Positions 1 to 9,085 are shown, numbered from the stretch's first letter. The stretch: DNA of 57,250 bases from Oxalobacter sp. (GCA_018384065.1 JAHAYL010000048.1:1-57250), one strand, 5' to 3'. Translations and numbers: made by a program. The notes: generated by a model not told the origin, from the sequence alone.

Positions 1-345
1 GTCCCCGCCTTCATCATTTGCCATGACAAAACCATTGGCACGGTCAATGGTCACATCATATGCGGCATCATTGTCCTGGTTGTACAGGCTCTTGAAACGC
101 TTTGGATTCCGCATGTACAGCAGGACATCATCACAGACATCTGTCCGCCATGCTTCACAGAATCCTGTCACAGCAACCTCAATGCTTGGTTTCGACTCTC
201 CATTTTTGACTGGAATGGTTTTCTGATGCCAGCCAGACTGGAGCTTTTCAAATGGCACTGTTCCATCCTGGGCTGATACGGTGCCAATAAAACACAGCAT
301 GCCTGCTATGGCAACAGCACTTGATAATCGGGAAAAACACTTCAT
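1..345 (-). CDS. Secreted protein of unknown function (partial, N-terminal 115 codons)
   Basis: The reading frame opens at ATG 345 on the minus strand and runs off the left edge without a stop, so only the first 115 residues are visible. The start follows an AGGAGAGGG ribosome binding site. The N-terminus has a typical signal peptide, with a basic start, a hydrophobic core around AVAIAGMLCFIG and a likely cleavage after VSA near residue 25, so the product should be periplasmic or secreted. Two cysteines about eight residues apart (GFCEAWRTDVC) could form a disulfide. I do not recognise the family. It is transcribed divergently from the marR gene to its right. Confidence 0.75.
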   Translation of the reverse strand, partial: MKCFSRLSSAVAIAGMLCFIGTVSAQDGTVPFEKLQSGWHQKTIPVKNGESKPSIEVAVTGFCEAWRTDVCDDVLLYMRNPKRFKSLYNQDNDAAYDVTIDRANGFVMANDEGGD

Positions 346-392
346 GACTGCCCTCTCCTGAATCCAGAAAATTCCGAAGGAAATACATGACA

Positions 393-420
393 AGCATAAC
401 GTGTTGTTTTCTTCTGTCAA
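393..420 (-). promoter_or_regulatory. Putative promoter of the secreted-protein gene
   Basis: On the minus strand TTGACA (420-415) is followed after 16 bases by TATGCT (398-393). It lies about 50 bases before the start codon at 345. The match is by eye only. Confidence 0.45.
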
Positions 421-466
421 CTGAGTCAAAACCACCAACTAAACAGCTTTATCAGTATGGTTTAAA

Positions 467-526
467 TTGACAATTTAGTTTGCATGCGAATAATATTCAT
501 CCACATTATTGCTATACGAATATTCT
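467..526 (+). promoter_or_regulatory. Putative promoter and MarR operators before the first marR gene
   Basis: TTGACA at 467-472 is followed after 18 bases by TAATAT at 491-496. A perfect inverted repeat GAATA-A-TATTC (488-498) overlaps the -10 box, and a second palindrome GAATATTC (519-526) lies between the expected transcription start and the start codon. MarR dimers usually bind short palindromes at their own promoter, so these two sites are candidates for autoregulation. Site use is inferred, not shown. Confidence 0.5.
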
Positions 527-982
527 ATGCTTGCCAAAGAACAGTCTTTGATGGAACTGATGACCACGTTCACCCGTGTGTCACGTTCCTACAAGTCACT
601 TTGCGACAAACTGGCTGCGAAATATGGTTTAACCCAGGCAATCGCCTGGCCTGTGCTCGCCATCAGCCGTAAAGGCGATGGGGTCAGACCTTCTGTTGTC
701 GCTGAAGAAGTTGGTTTGGAACCTTCTTCTGTTGTCAGGCTTATTGATAACCTGGTTGCCTCCGGTTATGTTGAACGGCGTGACGATACGACGGACAGGC
801 GGGCAAAACTGCTTTTCCTGACTGAACAGGGCCATCAGATTGTTCCCCCTCTTGAGGCGGAACTCACCCATCTCAGGAATACACTTCTGAAAGATATGAC
901 TGAGGAGCAGTTTGCCATCTGTTCCGAGGTTTTCCAGATATTGAACCATTCCATCAGGAAATACAGGGATGCTGAAATTTAA
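527..982 (+). CDS. MarR-family transcriptional regulator (copy 1)
   Basis: This is a winged-helix repressor of the MarR family, about 151 residues from ATG 527. The DNA-binding core is visible in the stretch around GVRPSVVAEEVGLEPSSVV with the recognition helix, and the wing follows in DDTTDRRAKLLFLTEQG, the family's DxRxxxxxLT pattern. The frame also opens at an upstream TTG (509), and ATGs at 551 and 560 are possible; none has a strong ribosome binding site. Its end overlaps the start of the FUSC transporter by 14 bases, so the two are translationally linked. It probably controls the efflux operon in response to a small, perhaps aromatic, ligand; the ligand is unknown. Confidence 0.88.
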   Translation: MLAKEQSLMELMTTFTRVSRSYKSLCDKLAAKYGLTQAIAWPVLAISRKGDGVRPSVVAEEVGLEPSSVVRLIDNLVASGYVERRDDTTDRRAKLLFLTEQGHQIVPPLEAELTHLRNTLLKDMTEEQFAICSEVFQILNHSIRKYRDAEI

Positions 983-3083
983 CTTTTTCAACATCCCTAC
1001 AAAGGATGAATGGCTGTTTTCCCTCAAGTCCTTCATCGGAGCAATGGCTGGGTTCTACCTTGCCCAGCGGATTGGGCTGCCCCGCCCTTTCTGGGCAATG
1101 CTTTCTGCCTATGTGACGGTCCAGACATTTGCGGGAGCGACTGCATCAAAGGCACTTTACCGTATCATCGGTTCGACCATCGGTGCATTTGGCATCGTGC
1201 TGCTGCTTCCCCTGTTTTTCAACTATTCTATCTTGGCTGCCCTTGCCCTAGGTCTCTGGTACGGCTTCTGGATTTTTGTCGCCCTGCATGACCGTTCTCC
1301 CAGGACATATGCTTTCCTGTTGGGGGGGTATACCGTTGGTATTGTCGCGATGCCGGCAATGAGCGATTCGTCACAGATTACCCTGCCGATTTTCTTTGAT
1401 ATGGCCATCAACCGTGTCCAGGAAATCGGTGTGGGTGTCTGTTGCGGGGCATTGGCACATGCTTTGATTTTCCCGACACGGGCAGGCAATGTCGTGATCC
1501 AGCGGCTTGACCAGGCTTTGAAGGATACAGCGCAGAATATCAGGAACATCATCGACTACCGGCGTACCATCACTGCACAGCGTCCGAACCTGAACACGCT
1601 TTCATCGACAATCACTGAACTCCGGATGTTGACGACCCATATCCCGTTTGAGGCAAACAACCTGCGTTGGGTACATAATATCCTCGGTTCCCTGCAGGAC
1701 CACTTGGCGGCGCTTGTGCCTGTCCTTTCCGCCATTGATGACCGAATCCGGTATCTTGTGAAGACTGAGCAAGGAATTCCCGAGGAAGTGCGTTACCTGC
1801 TGGATGACATCTCCAGTTGGATTGCCAAAGGCGGTGACAATCCCTATGCTGAAGCGGTCAGGCTCCGGCGCCAGATTGACAGCATCATCCCTGTCATTAC
1901 CAAGAACTCCAGCTGGAATGATATGCTTGCAGCGAACTTCACCAGCGAGCTTTATTATCTGATTGATATTTCTGAGGACTGTTTCGGGCTGAGACGTCGG
2001 GTCAATGAGGGACTTGCCGGACAGGAACCTTCTATTGAAGCCAAGGAACGCAAGGTCTCCACGATGTCCCTGATGGTGGACAAACGGAAAGCATGGGCTT
2101 CTGCCTTTGCCGCTTTCTCCTGTGTGACATTGACGACATTGATGTGGATTGTCTCTGGCTGGAATGCTATGTGGGCAGCTCCGATGATGGGCGGCATGTA
2201 CTGCCTGTTCTTTTCTGCTGTTGATACCCCGGTTCCGTTGCTGAAATGGCAGTTCTGGATGACTGCCCTTTCTGCCATCCCGGCAGGACTTTACCTGCTC
2301 TGGCTGTTCCCTTCCGCACATAGCATGGAGATGGTGATGCTGGTCTGCTTCCCGTTCTTCATCTATTTCGGCACTTACCTCCAGTCGCCCTTCAAGAGCC
2401 TGACCTCCATCCCGTTGTTCTTCACGACAATGGCAACCCTGACGATGTTCGACAACGGATCAGCGAATATGACCGCATTCATCAACGTCCAGATTTCCCA
2501 GTGTATCGGTATCCTGTGTTCCATCATTTTCATGGGTATCTGCCGTTCAGTTTCCATCCAGTCGTTCATCCGTGGTGTGGTCAAAGGCATCTGGGAGGAC
2601 ATCTCCAGCCTTGCGACAGCAACCACAATCCCTTCCCCTGTCAATGTAGCGGTCAAGATGGTCGATGGGATTTCACTGATTGCCCCGCGCCTTGCGATTG
2701 CCCAGAAGGACCATGAAGCTTCACGGTCAGGAACCCTGCAGTCTGCGGTCAATATCCTGCTGGACCTGCGGGTCAGCATGAATATGACGCGCCTTCTGCG
2801 GGCGGAGTCACACCTCAGCTTCCCGGGTGACTCCCCTTTCAGGAACCTGATTGCAAAACTAGCCAATTATTATGGAACAGCTAAGCAAATTCCAGAAGCT
2901 GATTTCAAGGCGCTTCTGCCAGATATCGACAAAGCACTGTATGACGCCGCATCACTACCTGCAAACAACCAGCAGAACATTGCAGTCTGTGCACTGACAG
3001 GCATCCGGTGTGACCTGTTCCCGACGGCAACCCCCTATGTACCGGATGCAACGGTTTCTACTGACGGGGAGCAGAAAACCTAG
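969..3083 (+). CDS. FUSC/AaeB-type inner-membrane exporter protein (copy 1)
   Basis: A 704-residue membrane protein of the fusaric acid resistance (FUSC)/AaeB family. It has the family layout: an N-terminal cluster of membrane segments (about residues 15-175, including GLPRPFWAMLSAYVTVQ), a soluble helical region (about 180-370), a second membrane cluster (about 375-530) and a C-terminal cytoplasmic helical domain. Family members such as E. coli AaeB export aromatic carboxylic acids together with a periplasmic fusion protein. The start overlaps marR copy 1. A second MarR-FUSC pair follows directly, and the AaeX- and AaeA-like genes come only after copy 2. Substrate unknown. Confidence 0.88.
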   Translation: MLKFNFFNIPTKDEWLFSLKSFIGAMAGFYLAQRIGLPRPFWAMLSAYVTVQTFAGATASKALYRIIGSTIGAFGIVLLLPLFFNYSILAALALGLWYGFWIFVALHDRSPRTYAFLLGGYTVGIVAMPAMSDSSQITLPIFFDMAINRVQEIGVGVCCGALAHALIFPTRAGNVVIQRLDQALKDTAQNIRNIIDYRRTITAQRPNLNTLSSTITELRMLTTHIPFEANNLRWVHNILGSLQDHLAALVPVLSAIDDRIRYLVKTEQGIPEEVRYLLDDISSWIAKGGDNPYAEAVRLRRQIDSIIPVITKNSSWNDMLAANFTSELYYLIDISEDCFGLRRRVNEGLAGQEPSIEAKERKVSTMSLMVDKRKAWASAFAAFSCVTLTTLMWIVSGWNAMWAAPMMGGMYCLFFSAVDTPVPLLKWQFWMTALSAIPAGLYLLWLFPSAHSMEMVMLVCFPFFIYFGTYLQSPFKSLTSIPLFFTTMATLTMFDNGSANMTAFINVQISQCIGILCSIIFMGICRSVSIQSFIRGVVKGIWEDISSLATATTIPSPVNVAVKMVDGISLIAPRLAIAQKDHEASRSGTLQSAVNILLDLRVSMNMTRLLRAESHLSFPGDSPFRNLIAKLANYYGTAKQIPEADFKALLPDIDKALYDAASLPANNQQNIAVCALTGIRCDLFPTATPYVPDATVSTDGEQKT

Positions 3084-3090
3084 ATTATTG

Positions 3091-3119
3091 TTGACAGCAA
3101 TTATTGAGATATTAATAAT
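3091..3119 (+). promoter_or_regulatory. Putative promoter before the second marR gene
   Basis: TTGACA (3091-3096) is followed by an AATAAT-like -10 at about 3114-3119, spacing 17. ATTATT (3101-3106) and AATAAT (3114-3119) form an imperfectly spaced inverted repeat that could be an operator. It suggests that the second half of the cluster can be transcribed separately. Confidence 0.45.
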
Positions 3120-3156
3120 GTGCTTCGCAATAGTTTGAATGCCAAATATTGACCCT

Positions 3157-3615
3157 ATGAATAAAACCGAACCATCTGAATACGATGACCTGCTGATGCT
3201 GCTCTGCCATGAGCTGACACGGGTTGCACGGGCTTACAAAACCGCTGGTGACCGTGTGGCGACTCAATACGGTTTCTCCCAGGCAACAGCCTGGCCTGCC
3301 GCCCTGATTTACCAGATAGGGGATGGTGTCCGTCCCGGTGAAATCGCTAACGCCCTTGGGCTTGACCCATCCTCGGTGGTCCGGGTGATTGACCAGCTGA
3401 TTGCGGCTGGCATCATGACCCGCAAGGAGGATGAAAGCGACCGTCGGGCAAAACTGCTTTCCCTGACTGAAAGCGGGCGTGAACGCATTGAGGTGCTGCT
3501 TGCCGCCATGCGCCCTTTCCGTGCCGGTCTTTTCAAGAACATCAATCCAGCTGAACTGGAAGTATCCCTGAAAGTACTCAGGGAACTGGGTGAATCCATC
3601 AGACGGAACGGATAA
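3157..3615 (+). CDS. MarR-family transcriptional regulator (copy 2)
   Basis: A paralogue of the regulator at 527-982, with the same helix-turn-helix and wing (GVRPGEIANALGLDPSSVV followed by DESDRRAKLLSLTESG). An earlier in-frame ATG exists at 3139; 3157 (MNKTEPSEYDD) gives a length closer to copy 1, but neither has a clear ribosome binding site. The stop overlaps the next start as TAATG. The two copies keep the same position relative to a FUSC gene, so a duplication of a MarR-FUSC unit is the simplest explanation. They have diverged well beyond recent duplication. Confidence 0.87.
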   Translation: MNKTEPSEYDDLLMLLCHELTRVARAYKTAGDRVATQYGFSQATAWPAALIYQIGDGVRPGEIANALGLDPSSVVRVIDQLIAAGIMTRKEDESDRRAKLLSLTESGRERIEVLLAAMRPFRAGLFKNINPAELEVSLKVLRELGESIRRNG

Positions 3616-5672
3616 TGCTGCAGCACTTCCTGAAATGGCCGACAAAAGACGAACTGCTTTTCGCCTTCAGGTGCGTCTGCGCGGCTGGGCTTGCGATGTA
3701 TGTCGCATTGGCGACCGGTCAACCCCGCCCATACTGGGCTCCGATGGCAACCACCATCCTTTCCCTGCCGGTAGCCGCAGGCAGCATTGCTGTCCGTTCC
3801 CTGTCCCGTTTCCTTGGCACCCTGTTGGGGGTTGTCGTTGCATCTGTCTTCATCATCTCATTCATCAACTACACTTGGATCCTCTGCATCCTGACAGGCG
3901 CATGGATCGGTATCTGCCTGTACATCTCGATGCTGAGGCGCACGACAAGTGCCTACACCTTCACTGTTGCAGGCTGGACAGTCCCTGTCATCATGGCAAG
4001 CATCATCGCTGACATGAAGTTCATCAACGTCCAGTACATCATGGACACTGCATGGTCACGTGGTATAGAAACCGGCATCGGCTTCCTTTCAGCCATCCTC
4101 TGTCACAGCCTGATTTTCCCAAGCAAAATCGGTCCACGTGTTGTCAGTCAGCTTGATGATGTGCGGAAATCCCTGAGGCAATGGGCTTGTGATGTCATGA
4201 CCGGCAAGGTCCGGGATCCTAAAAACAACGTGTCAGCCGTTACCCTGTTAAGCAGCCTGAAAATACTGACCGCCAACCTGCCTTTTGACGTGACCAATGA
4301 ACGGTGGGCCATCAACGGCATCCGTATGCTGCAGGACAGGTTGACCACCATGATTCCGGTCGTCAGTTCGATTGAAGAGAACCTGACCGCCCTACGGAAA
4401 TCTGGAAAAATGCCTGAGAAAGTTGAGGAATTCATCACAGATTTTTCCAAATGGATCAACAAACGGGATTATTCAACCACTTCTGCAGACAGGATGCGGC
4501 TTACAGCCAAGCAGATTGTCCCTGACATCAATGGGGAATCTTCTTGGGTCGATACACAGATTGTCCGGCTGGTCACTGATATTGAGAAACTGATTTCCGG
4601 TTGCGAAGGCTGTGAAACCCGGCGGCGTGCCATCGATGATGCGATTGAAGGCAGGTTTGACAGGATGCCTAAGAAAATGCCATTGCCACTCTCCGTTCTC
4701 CATAAGGACCTTACGCTCAATACTTATGTCGCAGTTGCAGGTGGTGTCTCGATTACACTGATTATGCTGATCTGGGTCGCCAGTGGCTGGAACGCCGGCT
4801 TTGTCGCCCCGACCATGGCAAGTATTTTTTTCATCTCGTTTGTTGTCAATGACAATTCGGTCTATGCCCTGAAGACCATCCTCAGGTTCACCATCATCGG
4901 ATTGCCTGCCGCCTATTTCTATGTCCTGGTCGTGATGTTTTCCGCCCACAGCTTTGAAATGCTGATTATGTGCTTTGCCCCAGTGATTTTTATTTCTTCC
5001 ATATTTATCTCCAGACGTCCAATCAGCCTGGGATGCACGATTTTCATGATGGGCATCTGGTCCACCACAACCATGTATGACCTGGATATGGCGAACATGA
5101 CTTCTTTCATCAATGGTCAGGGATTTGCACAATGCGGCGGCATCACACTCTGCCTGCTCTGTGCGGTCATTTTCCGCTCCTTCGATTATGCATGGACAAC
5201 CGGCAGACTGATCCGGAACATCCGGAAAGACATCGTCAACCTGACCAAGAACAAGCGGGCTCCTTCTGTCCTGCAGACCATTGTCAAGATGGTTGACCGG
5301 GTCAATCTGCTGGCACCAAGGTTGACTGACCGCGACACCCGTGAAGGTATGACACTGGATGCCCTGGTCCGCCAGATGCGCCTGGGCATCAATATTGCAA
5401 GGCTCAGGTCTATGCAGTCGCGGCTTGAACGCAATGGCATCAGCATCCACAACTTCCTTGGAACTGTATCGGACTATATAGAAACCCAGGATAAAGGCAA
5501 GGAACCAGGGTTGCTGACGGATATCGACCGGTTGATGCACCAGCTCTGCATGATGGCATCCCCTGTCCGTAAACAGGCAGCTGTCGCCGCATTGACCAGT
5601 ATCCGGAGCGACCTTTTCCCGGATGCATCCCCCTATTACCCTCAAACGCTACATCCAATGGAGATTGTATGA
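3615..5672 (+). CDS. FUSC/AaeB-type inner-membrane exporter protein (copy 2)
   Basis: A 685-residue FUSC/AaeB-type protein, collinear with copy 1. It has a first membrane cluster (about residues 15-160, including GQPRPYWAPMATTILSL), a soluble helical region, a second membrane cluster (about 375-520) and a C-terminal cytoplasmic domain. It shares a TAATG overlap with marR copy 2 and an ATGA overlap with the AaeX-like gene, so it is the FUSC protein most tightly coupled to the rest of the exporter. The two FUSC proteins could form one mixed complex or serve different substrates; the sequence does not decide. Confidence 0.88.
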   Translation: MLQHFLKWPTKDELLFAFRCVCAAGLAMYVALATGQPRPYWAPMATTILSLPVAAGSIAVRSLSRFLGTLLGVVVASVFIISFINYTWILCILTGAWIGICLYISMLRRTTSAYTFTVAGWTVPVIMASIIADMKFINVQYIMDTAWSRGIETGIGFLSAILCHSLIFPSKIGPRVVSQLDDVRKSLRQWACDVMTGKVRDPKNNVSAVTLLSSLKILTANLPFDVTNERWAINGIRMLQDRLTTMIPVVSSIEENLTALRKSGKMPEKVEEFITDFSKWINKRDYSTTSADRMRLTAKQIVPDINGESSWVDTQIVRLVTDIEKLISGCEGCETRRRAIDDAIEGRFDRMPKKMPLPLSVLHKDLTLNTYVAVAGGVSITLIMLIWVASGWNAGFVAPTMASIFFISFVVNDNSVYALKTILRFTIIGLPAAYFYVLVVMFSAHSFEMLIMCFAPVIFISSIFISRRPISLGCTIFMMGIWSTTTMYDLDMANMTSFINGQGFAQCGGITLCLLCAVIFRSFDYAWTTGRLIRNIRKDIVNLTKNKRAPSVLQTIVKMVDRVNLLAPRLTDRDTREGMTLDALVRQMRLGINIARLRSMQSRLERNGISIHNFLGTVSDYIETQDKGKEPGLLTDIDRLMHQLCMMASPVRKQAAVAALTSIRSDLFPDASPYYPQTLHPMEIV

Positions 5673-5887
5673 TTGGCGAATTCAGTTTTTTCGGTATGTA
5701 TTTTCCCTGGCTGATGGTTACATCGCTGGTTGCCATCTTTGCAACGAGGCTGCTTTCCCGCCTGCTGGCAAGGATCGGTTTCTACCGTCATGTCTGGCAT
5801 CCACCCCTCTTTGACATCGCCATGTTCTGTGTTGTCCTGGGTGTCTGTATCGTTTTATTCAATCTTTGCAGGTCTGTCTTACTATGA
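5669..5887 (+). CDS. AaeX-like small membrane protein (DUF1656)
   Basis: A 72-residue protein with two hydrophobic segments (about residues 7-25 and 45-65) and the usual length of DUF1656/AaeX proteins. These accompany AaeA/AaeB-type exporters; their role is not established. It overlaps the previous gene by ATGA and the next by ATGA, a compact operon order FUSC-AaeX-AaeA as in other bacteria. Confidence 0.82.
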   Translation: MIGEFSFFGMYFPWLMVTSLVAIFATRLLSRLLARIGFYRHVWHPPLFDIAMFCVVLGVCIVLFNLCRSVLL

Positions 5888-6783
5888 ATGCTAATTTCTT
5901 TACCGGCGCAAGGCGCTATATCATCACCATCGCCATTGTACTAGTGGCTGTCTTTGTCGGCTGGCGGCTGTGGGTCCATTATGAAAATGACCCTTGGACC
6001 CGAGACGGCCGCATCAAGGCGGATGTCATTCAGATTGCACCGGATGTCTCAGGCCTGGTCACCAAGGTCAATGTCAAGGACAACCAGGTCGTCAACGCCG
6101 GTGATGTCCTCTTCGAGATTGACCGTTCCCGTTTTGAACTGGCGCTGCGTCAGGCAAAAGCCGCTGAAGCCTCTGCCAAAGTCGCATTGGAACAGGCTAT
6201 CCGCGAATCCCGGCGTAATGAAGCCCTGTCAGACCTGGTCGCTACCGAAGTCACCGAACAGGGACGGACAAAAGTCGATACAGCCCGTGCAACGCTGATG
6301 CAGGCCATTGTCGCCCGGGACAAGGCGCAGCTTGACCTGGACCGCACCCGCGTGGTCGCCTCTGTTGATGGGATAGTCACCAACCTTGACCTGCGTGAAG
6401 GCTCCTATGTGAACGCCAGCAAGGCAGTCATGGCATTGGTTGACCGGCATTCCTATTATGTCGAAGGCTATTTTGAAGAAACCAAGCTTCCTGGCATCAA
6501 AGTCGGCAACAAGGCCAAAATCAAGCTGATGGCTGATGACGAAGTCTATGAAGGCCATGTCAACAGCATCTCCCGTGGTATCGAAGACCGTGAAAGGACA
6601 ACTGGTGGCAGGCTGATGCAGAACATCAACCCGGCATTCAACTGGGTCCGTCTGGTCCAGCGCATCCCTGTCCGGGTCGATTTCGACAACCTGCCTGACA
6701 ATGTCAAGCTGATTTCTGGCCAGACTGTCACGGTGGAAGTCATCCCTTCAGACGAATCTTCTGACAAACAGCAGGCAAAATAA
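5884..6783 (+). CDS. HlyD/AaeA-type periplasmic membrane fusion protein
   Basis: About 299 residues from ATG 5884, which overlaps the preceding stop as ATGA; an upstream non-ATG start at 5866 is less likely. There is one N-terminal membrane anchor (about residues 12-31), then a biotinyl-lipoyl half-motif (DVSGLVTKVNVKDNQVV), an alpha-helical hairpin rich in Ala, Glu and Arg (about 85-150), the second lipoyl half (ASVDGIVTNLDLREGSYV) and a C-terminal beta-barrel. It would link the FUSC pump in the inner membrane to the outer-membrane channel encoded next. Confidence 0.9.
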   Translation: MNANFFTGARRYIITIAIVLVAVFVGWRLWVHYENDPWTRDGRIKADVIQIAPDVSGLVTKVNVKDNQVVNAGDVLFEIDRSRFELALRQAKAAEASAKVALEQAIRESRRNEALSDLVATEVTEQGRTKVDTARATLMQAIVARDKAQLDLDRTRVVASVDGIVTNLDLREGSYVNASKAVMALVDRHSYYVEGYFEETKLPGIKVGNKAKIKLMADDEVYEGHVNSISRGIEDRERTTGGRLMQNINPAFNWVRLVQRIPVRVDFDNLPDNVKLISGQTVTVEVIPSDESSDKQQAK

Positions 6784-6794
6784 AGGAACAAGCC

Positions 6795-8342
6795 ATGCAA
6801 CAGAACAGATTGATAGCTTCCCTGCTGGTTGCTTTGGGCAGCCTTGCCATGACAGGCTGCGTCACGGTGGGACCTGACTACAAGATTCCAGAAGACGCTG
6901 TGGTCAACAAAGCTGACACAGCAGAACCGTTTGCTTCTGGACAGAACAGGGCTTTCTCCCAGAATCCCCTGCCTGACCATTGGTGGCGGCTCTATGATGA
7001 CCCGATGCTGAACAGCCTGATTGAAAAGGCACTGGCGGAAAACACCGACCTGCGTATTGCACAGGCCAACCTTGCCCGTTCCCGCGCTGTCCTTGAAGAA
7101 GTCGAAATGGGCAGGATTCCCCAGGTTGACCTCTCAGCACAGCCGAAATTCGGACGTTCCTCCGCAGCAGCCAATGGTGTCCCCCACCGTTATGCCGATA
7201 AATGGACCGGTGATACCGGTATCAATGTCTCCTATCAACTGGACCTCTTCGGCAAGATATCCCGTGGCATTGAATCTGCCAGCGCTTCGGCTGATGCCGC
7301 CCAAGCTGCCTATGACCTGGTACAGGTCACTGTCGCAGCAGACACTGCCAAAGCCTATGCTGATGCCTGTTCATCAGCCTACCGTGTCAAGATTGCCCAA
7401 CGGTCTGCCGGTCTGCTGAAAGATTTCCATCGGACAACCAAACAGCTTGCCCAGGCAGGACGTTCATCAGTCATCGAAGTCGCACGTGTCGCCGCACAAT
7501 ACGAATCGATGAATGCGACGATTCCCCCCTTGCAGGCACAGCAGCGCCTGGCAATCTACAGGCTTTCCGTGCTGACAGGAGAAGTCCCAACAGCTTTGGT
7601 CAGTCAAGTCGGTCAATGCAGCCGGATTCCCCAGTTGAAGCAGCCGATTCCCATCGGTGATGGCGCAGAACTGATCCGCCGCCGCCCAGATATCCGGCAG
7701 GCTGAACGCAACCTTGCAGCCGCCAATGCCAAAATCGGTGTCGCAACCGCTGACCTGTACCCCAGCATCAATCTGGGGCTTTCCGGCGGCATCACATCAC
7801 GGCTTTCTGATTTCGGGGAAACCAACACCTACCGTTGGGGATTCGGTCCACTGATTTCCTGGACCATCCCAGACACCGGCACAGCCAGGGCACGTATCAA
7901 AGAAGCTGAAGCAGATACCCAGGCAGCCTATGCCCGCTTCGATGCCACCGTATTGAATGCCCTGCGTGAAACGGAAAGTTCCTTGACCACTTATGCCCGT
8001 GAACTGGAGCGCAATGCTTCCCTGAAAGCGGCACGCGACCAGAGTGCCCTGGCGAGCTCCCAGACCAGCCGCCTGTACAAGCATGGCCGTATCGACTTCC
8101 TGTCAAAACTGGATGCAGAACGGGCTTATGTGATTGCCGAGGCTGCCTATGCGGCATCCAGTGCCCAACTGGCTGATGACCAGATTGCCATCTTCCTGGC
8201 TCTCGGCGGTGGCTGGGAACAGAACGATGAACAGGTCCAGCAGATCATCGCCAAGAACAAGACGGCAATCCCTGACAAAGTTGAGAAAACCATCGAAGAG
8301 ACTGTTGAGGAAATCATGGAAGGAAACGCAGAAAATCCTTGA
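6795..8342 (+). CDS. Outer-membrane efflux lipoprotein, NodT/OprM type
   Basis: A 515-residue outer-membrane factor. The signal peptide ends in a lipobox (LAMTGC), so the mature N-terminal Cys is lipidated. The following VGPDYKIPEDA is typical of the NodT family, and two long OEP repeats make up the body (RRRPDIRQAERNLAAAN marks the second). AGGAAC precedes ATG 6795, and the gap to the fusion protein is 11 bases. It would be the trimeric exit duct of the exporter. The C-terminal tail of about 30 residues is rich in Glu and Lys. A terminator hairpin follows at 8373. Confidence 0.92.
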   Translation: MQQNRLIASLLVALGSLAMTGCVTVGPDYKIPEDAVVNKADTAEPFASGQNRAFSQNPLPDHWWRLYDDPMLNSLIEKALAENTDLRIAQANLARSRAVLEEVEMGRIPQVDLSAQPKFGRSSAAANGVPHRYADKWTGDTGINVSYQLDLFGKISRGIESASASADAAQAAYDLVQVTVAADTAKAYADACSSAYRVKIAQRSAGLLKDFHRTTKQLAQAGRSSVIEVARVAAQYESMNATIPPLQAQQRLAIYRLSVLTGEVPTALVSQVGQCSRIPQLKQPIPIGDGAELIRRRPDIRQAERNLAAANAKIGVATADLYPSINLGLSGGITSRLSDFGETNTYRWGFGPLISWTIPDTGTARARIKEAEADTQAAYARFDATVLNALRETESSLTTYARELERNASLKAARDQSALASSQTSRLYKHGRIDFLSKLDAERAYVIAEAAYAASSAQLADDQIAIFLALGGGWEQNDEQVQQIIAKNKTAIPDKVEKTIEETVEEIMEGNAENP

Positions 8343-8372
8343 TATTCCTTCCAGATGATTTCCTAAATGATT

Positions 8373-8402
8373 ATGGCCTGCTTCATGCAGGCCATGTCTT
8401 TT
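8373..8402 (+). terminator. Terminator of the efflux operon
   Basis: ATGGCCTGC and GCAGGCCAT form a perfect 9-bp stem with a TTCAT loop, followed by GTCTTTTG. It lies between the convergent efflux operon and the small gene at 8421 and may serve both. Confidence 0.75.
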
Positions 8403-8420
8403 GTGGCAGCCTTTTGGAAA

Positions 8421-8720
8421 TCAACCGACTGCTGACAGGGAAGCAATCTGGTTGATGGTCGGTTCCTCTTCCCCGAACTGCGCCTGGGCAGATTCAACCA
8501 TCTTCTGGGCAACTTCCAGAAAATAATCTTCGGAAAAATCCGTATCCGCAGGCTTCATCTCCTTGATGAATTCATTTCTGAGGGAATGCTTGTAATTGAG
8601 GATGATTGGGTAGAAACGCGCCTTGCCTGCCATCTTGCTCGTTTCCTTGGATTTCTGTGCAAACAGGATGAACCACTCACAGAGACTTTTTTCCAGTTCT
8701 GCATGCTGCGTCATCGTCAT
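8421..8720 (-). CDS. Small soluble protein of unknown function
   Basis: A 99-residue predicted cytoplasmic protein, starting at ATG 8720 behind a strong AGGAGGAAGC ribosome binding site. It is mostly helical by composition, without a signal peptide or membrane segment. I recognise no motif. The C-terminal half is acidic (VESAQAQFGEEEPTINQ). It stands alone, convergent with the efflux operon. Confidence 0.7.
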   Translation of the reverse strand: MTMTQHAELEKSLCEWFILFAQKSKETSKMAGKARFYPIILNYKHSLRNEFIKEMKPADTDFSEDYFLEVAQKMVESAQAQFGEEEPTINQIASLSAVG

Positions 8721-9085
8721 TGCTTCCTCCTGTTGTATCGAAACCGGTGGCAGTGGAAATGGCTATCACACCGTTATTATTTTATTACATATATTGAGAC
8801 AGCTAGGACTTTTTTAAATAGACCATGCATTACATAGCTTTTTTGGTACAGTGTATGCAATATTTTGCATATGGACTAAACGGACATTTTTTGAAAGAAA
8901 AACAGTTTTAATGTTTAATAACATATGATTAAAACCATTATTTCAGGCTGTTTCTTATAAAAAATCTGAGCAGATGCCATTAATGCCATCAAGAGATACG
9001 ATAAAATCAGATTGGATTCAAAGGTACATACCGCTGTTCCATCTGGATGGGACAGTCGATCAACAGACATGCTGAAAGGAAAATG
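8721..9085. other. AT-rich intergenic region with an 18-bp inverted repeat
   Basis: There is no gene in this stretch. It separates two divergent genes and is much richer in A and T than its surroundings. TATGCAA-TATT-TTGCATA at 8854-8871 is a perfect inverted repeat, a likely operator or small hairpin. TATAAA near 8960 could be a -10 box for the oxidoreductase gene, but no good -35 box is seen. Confidence 0.5.

Noticed and set aside
4473-5645. 390-codon minus-strand open frame
   Set aside because: It is a shadow of the second FUSC gene, which has clear family features, overlapping starts and an operon context.
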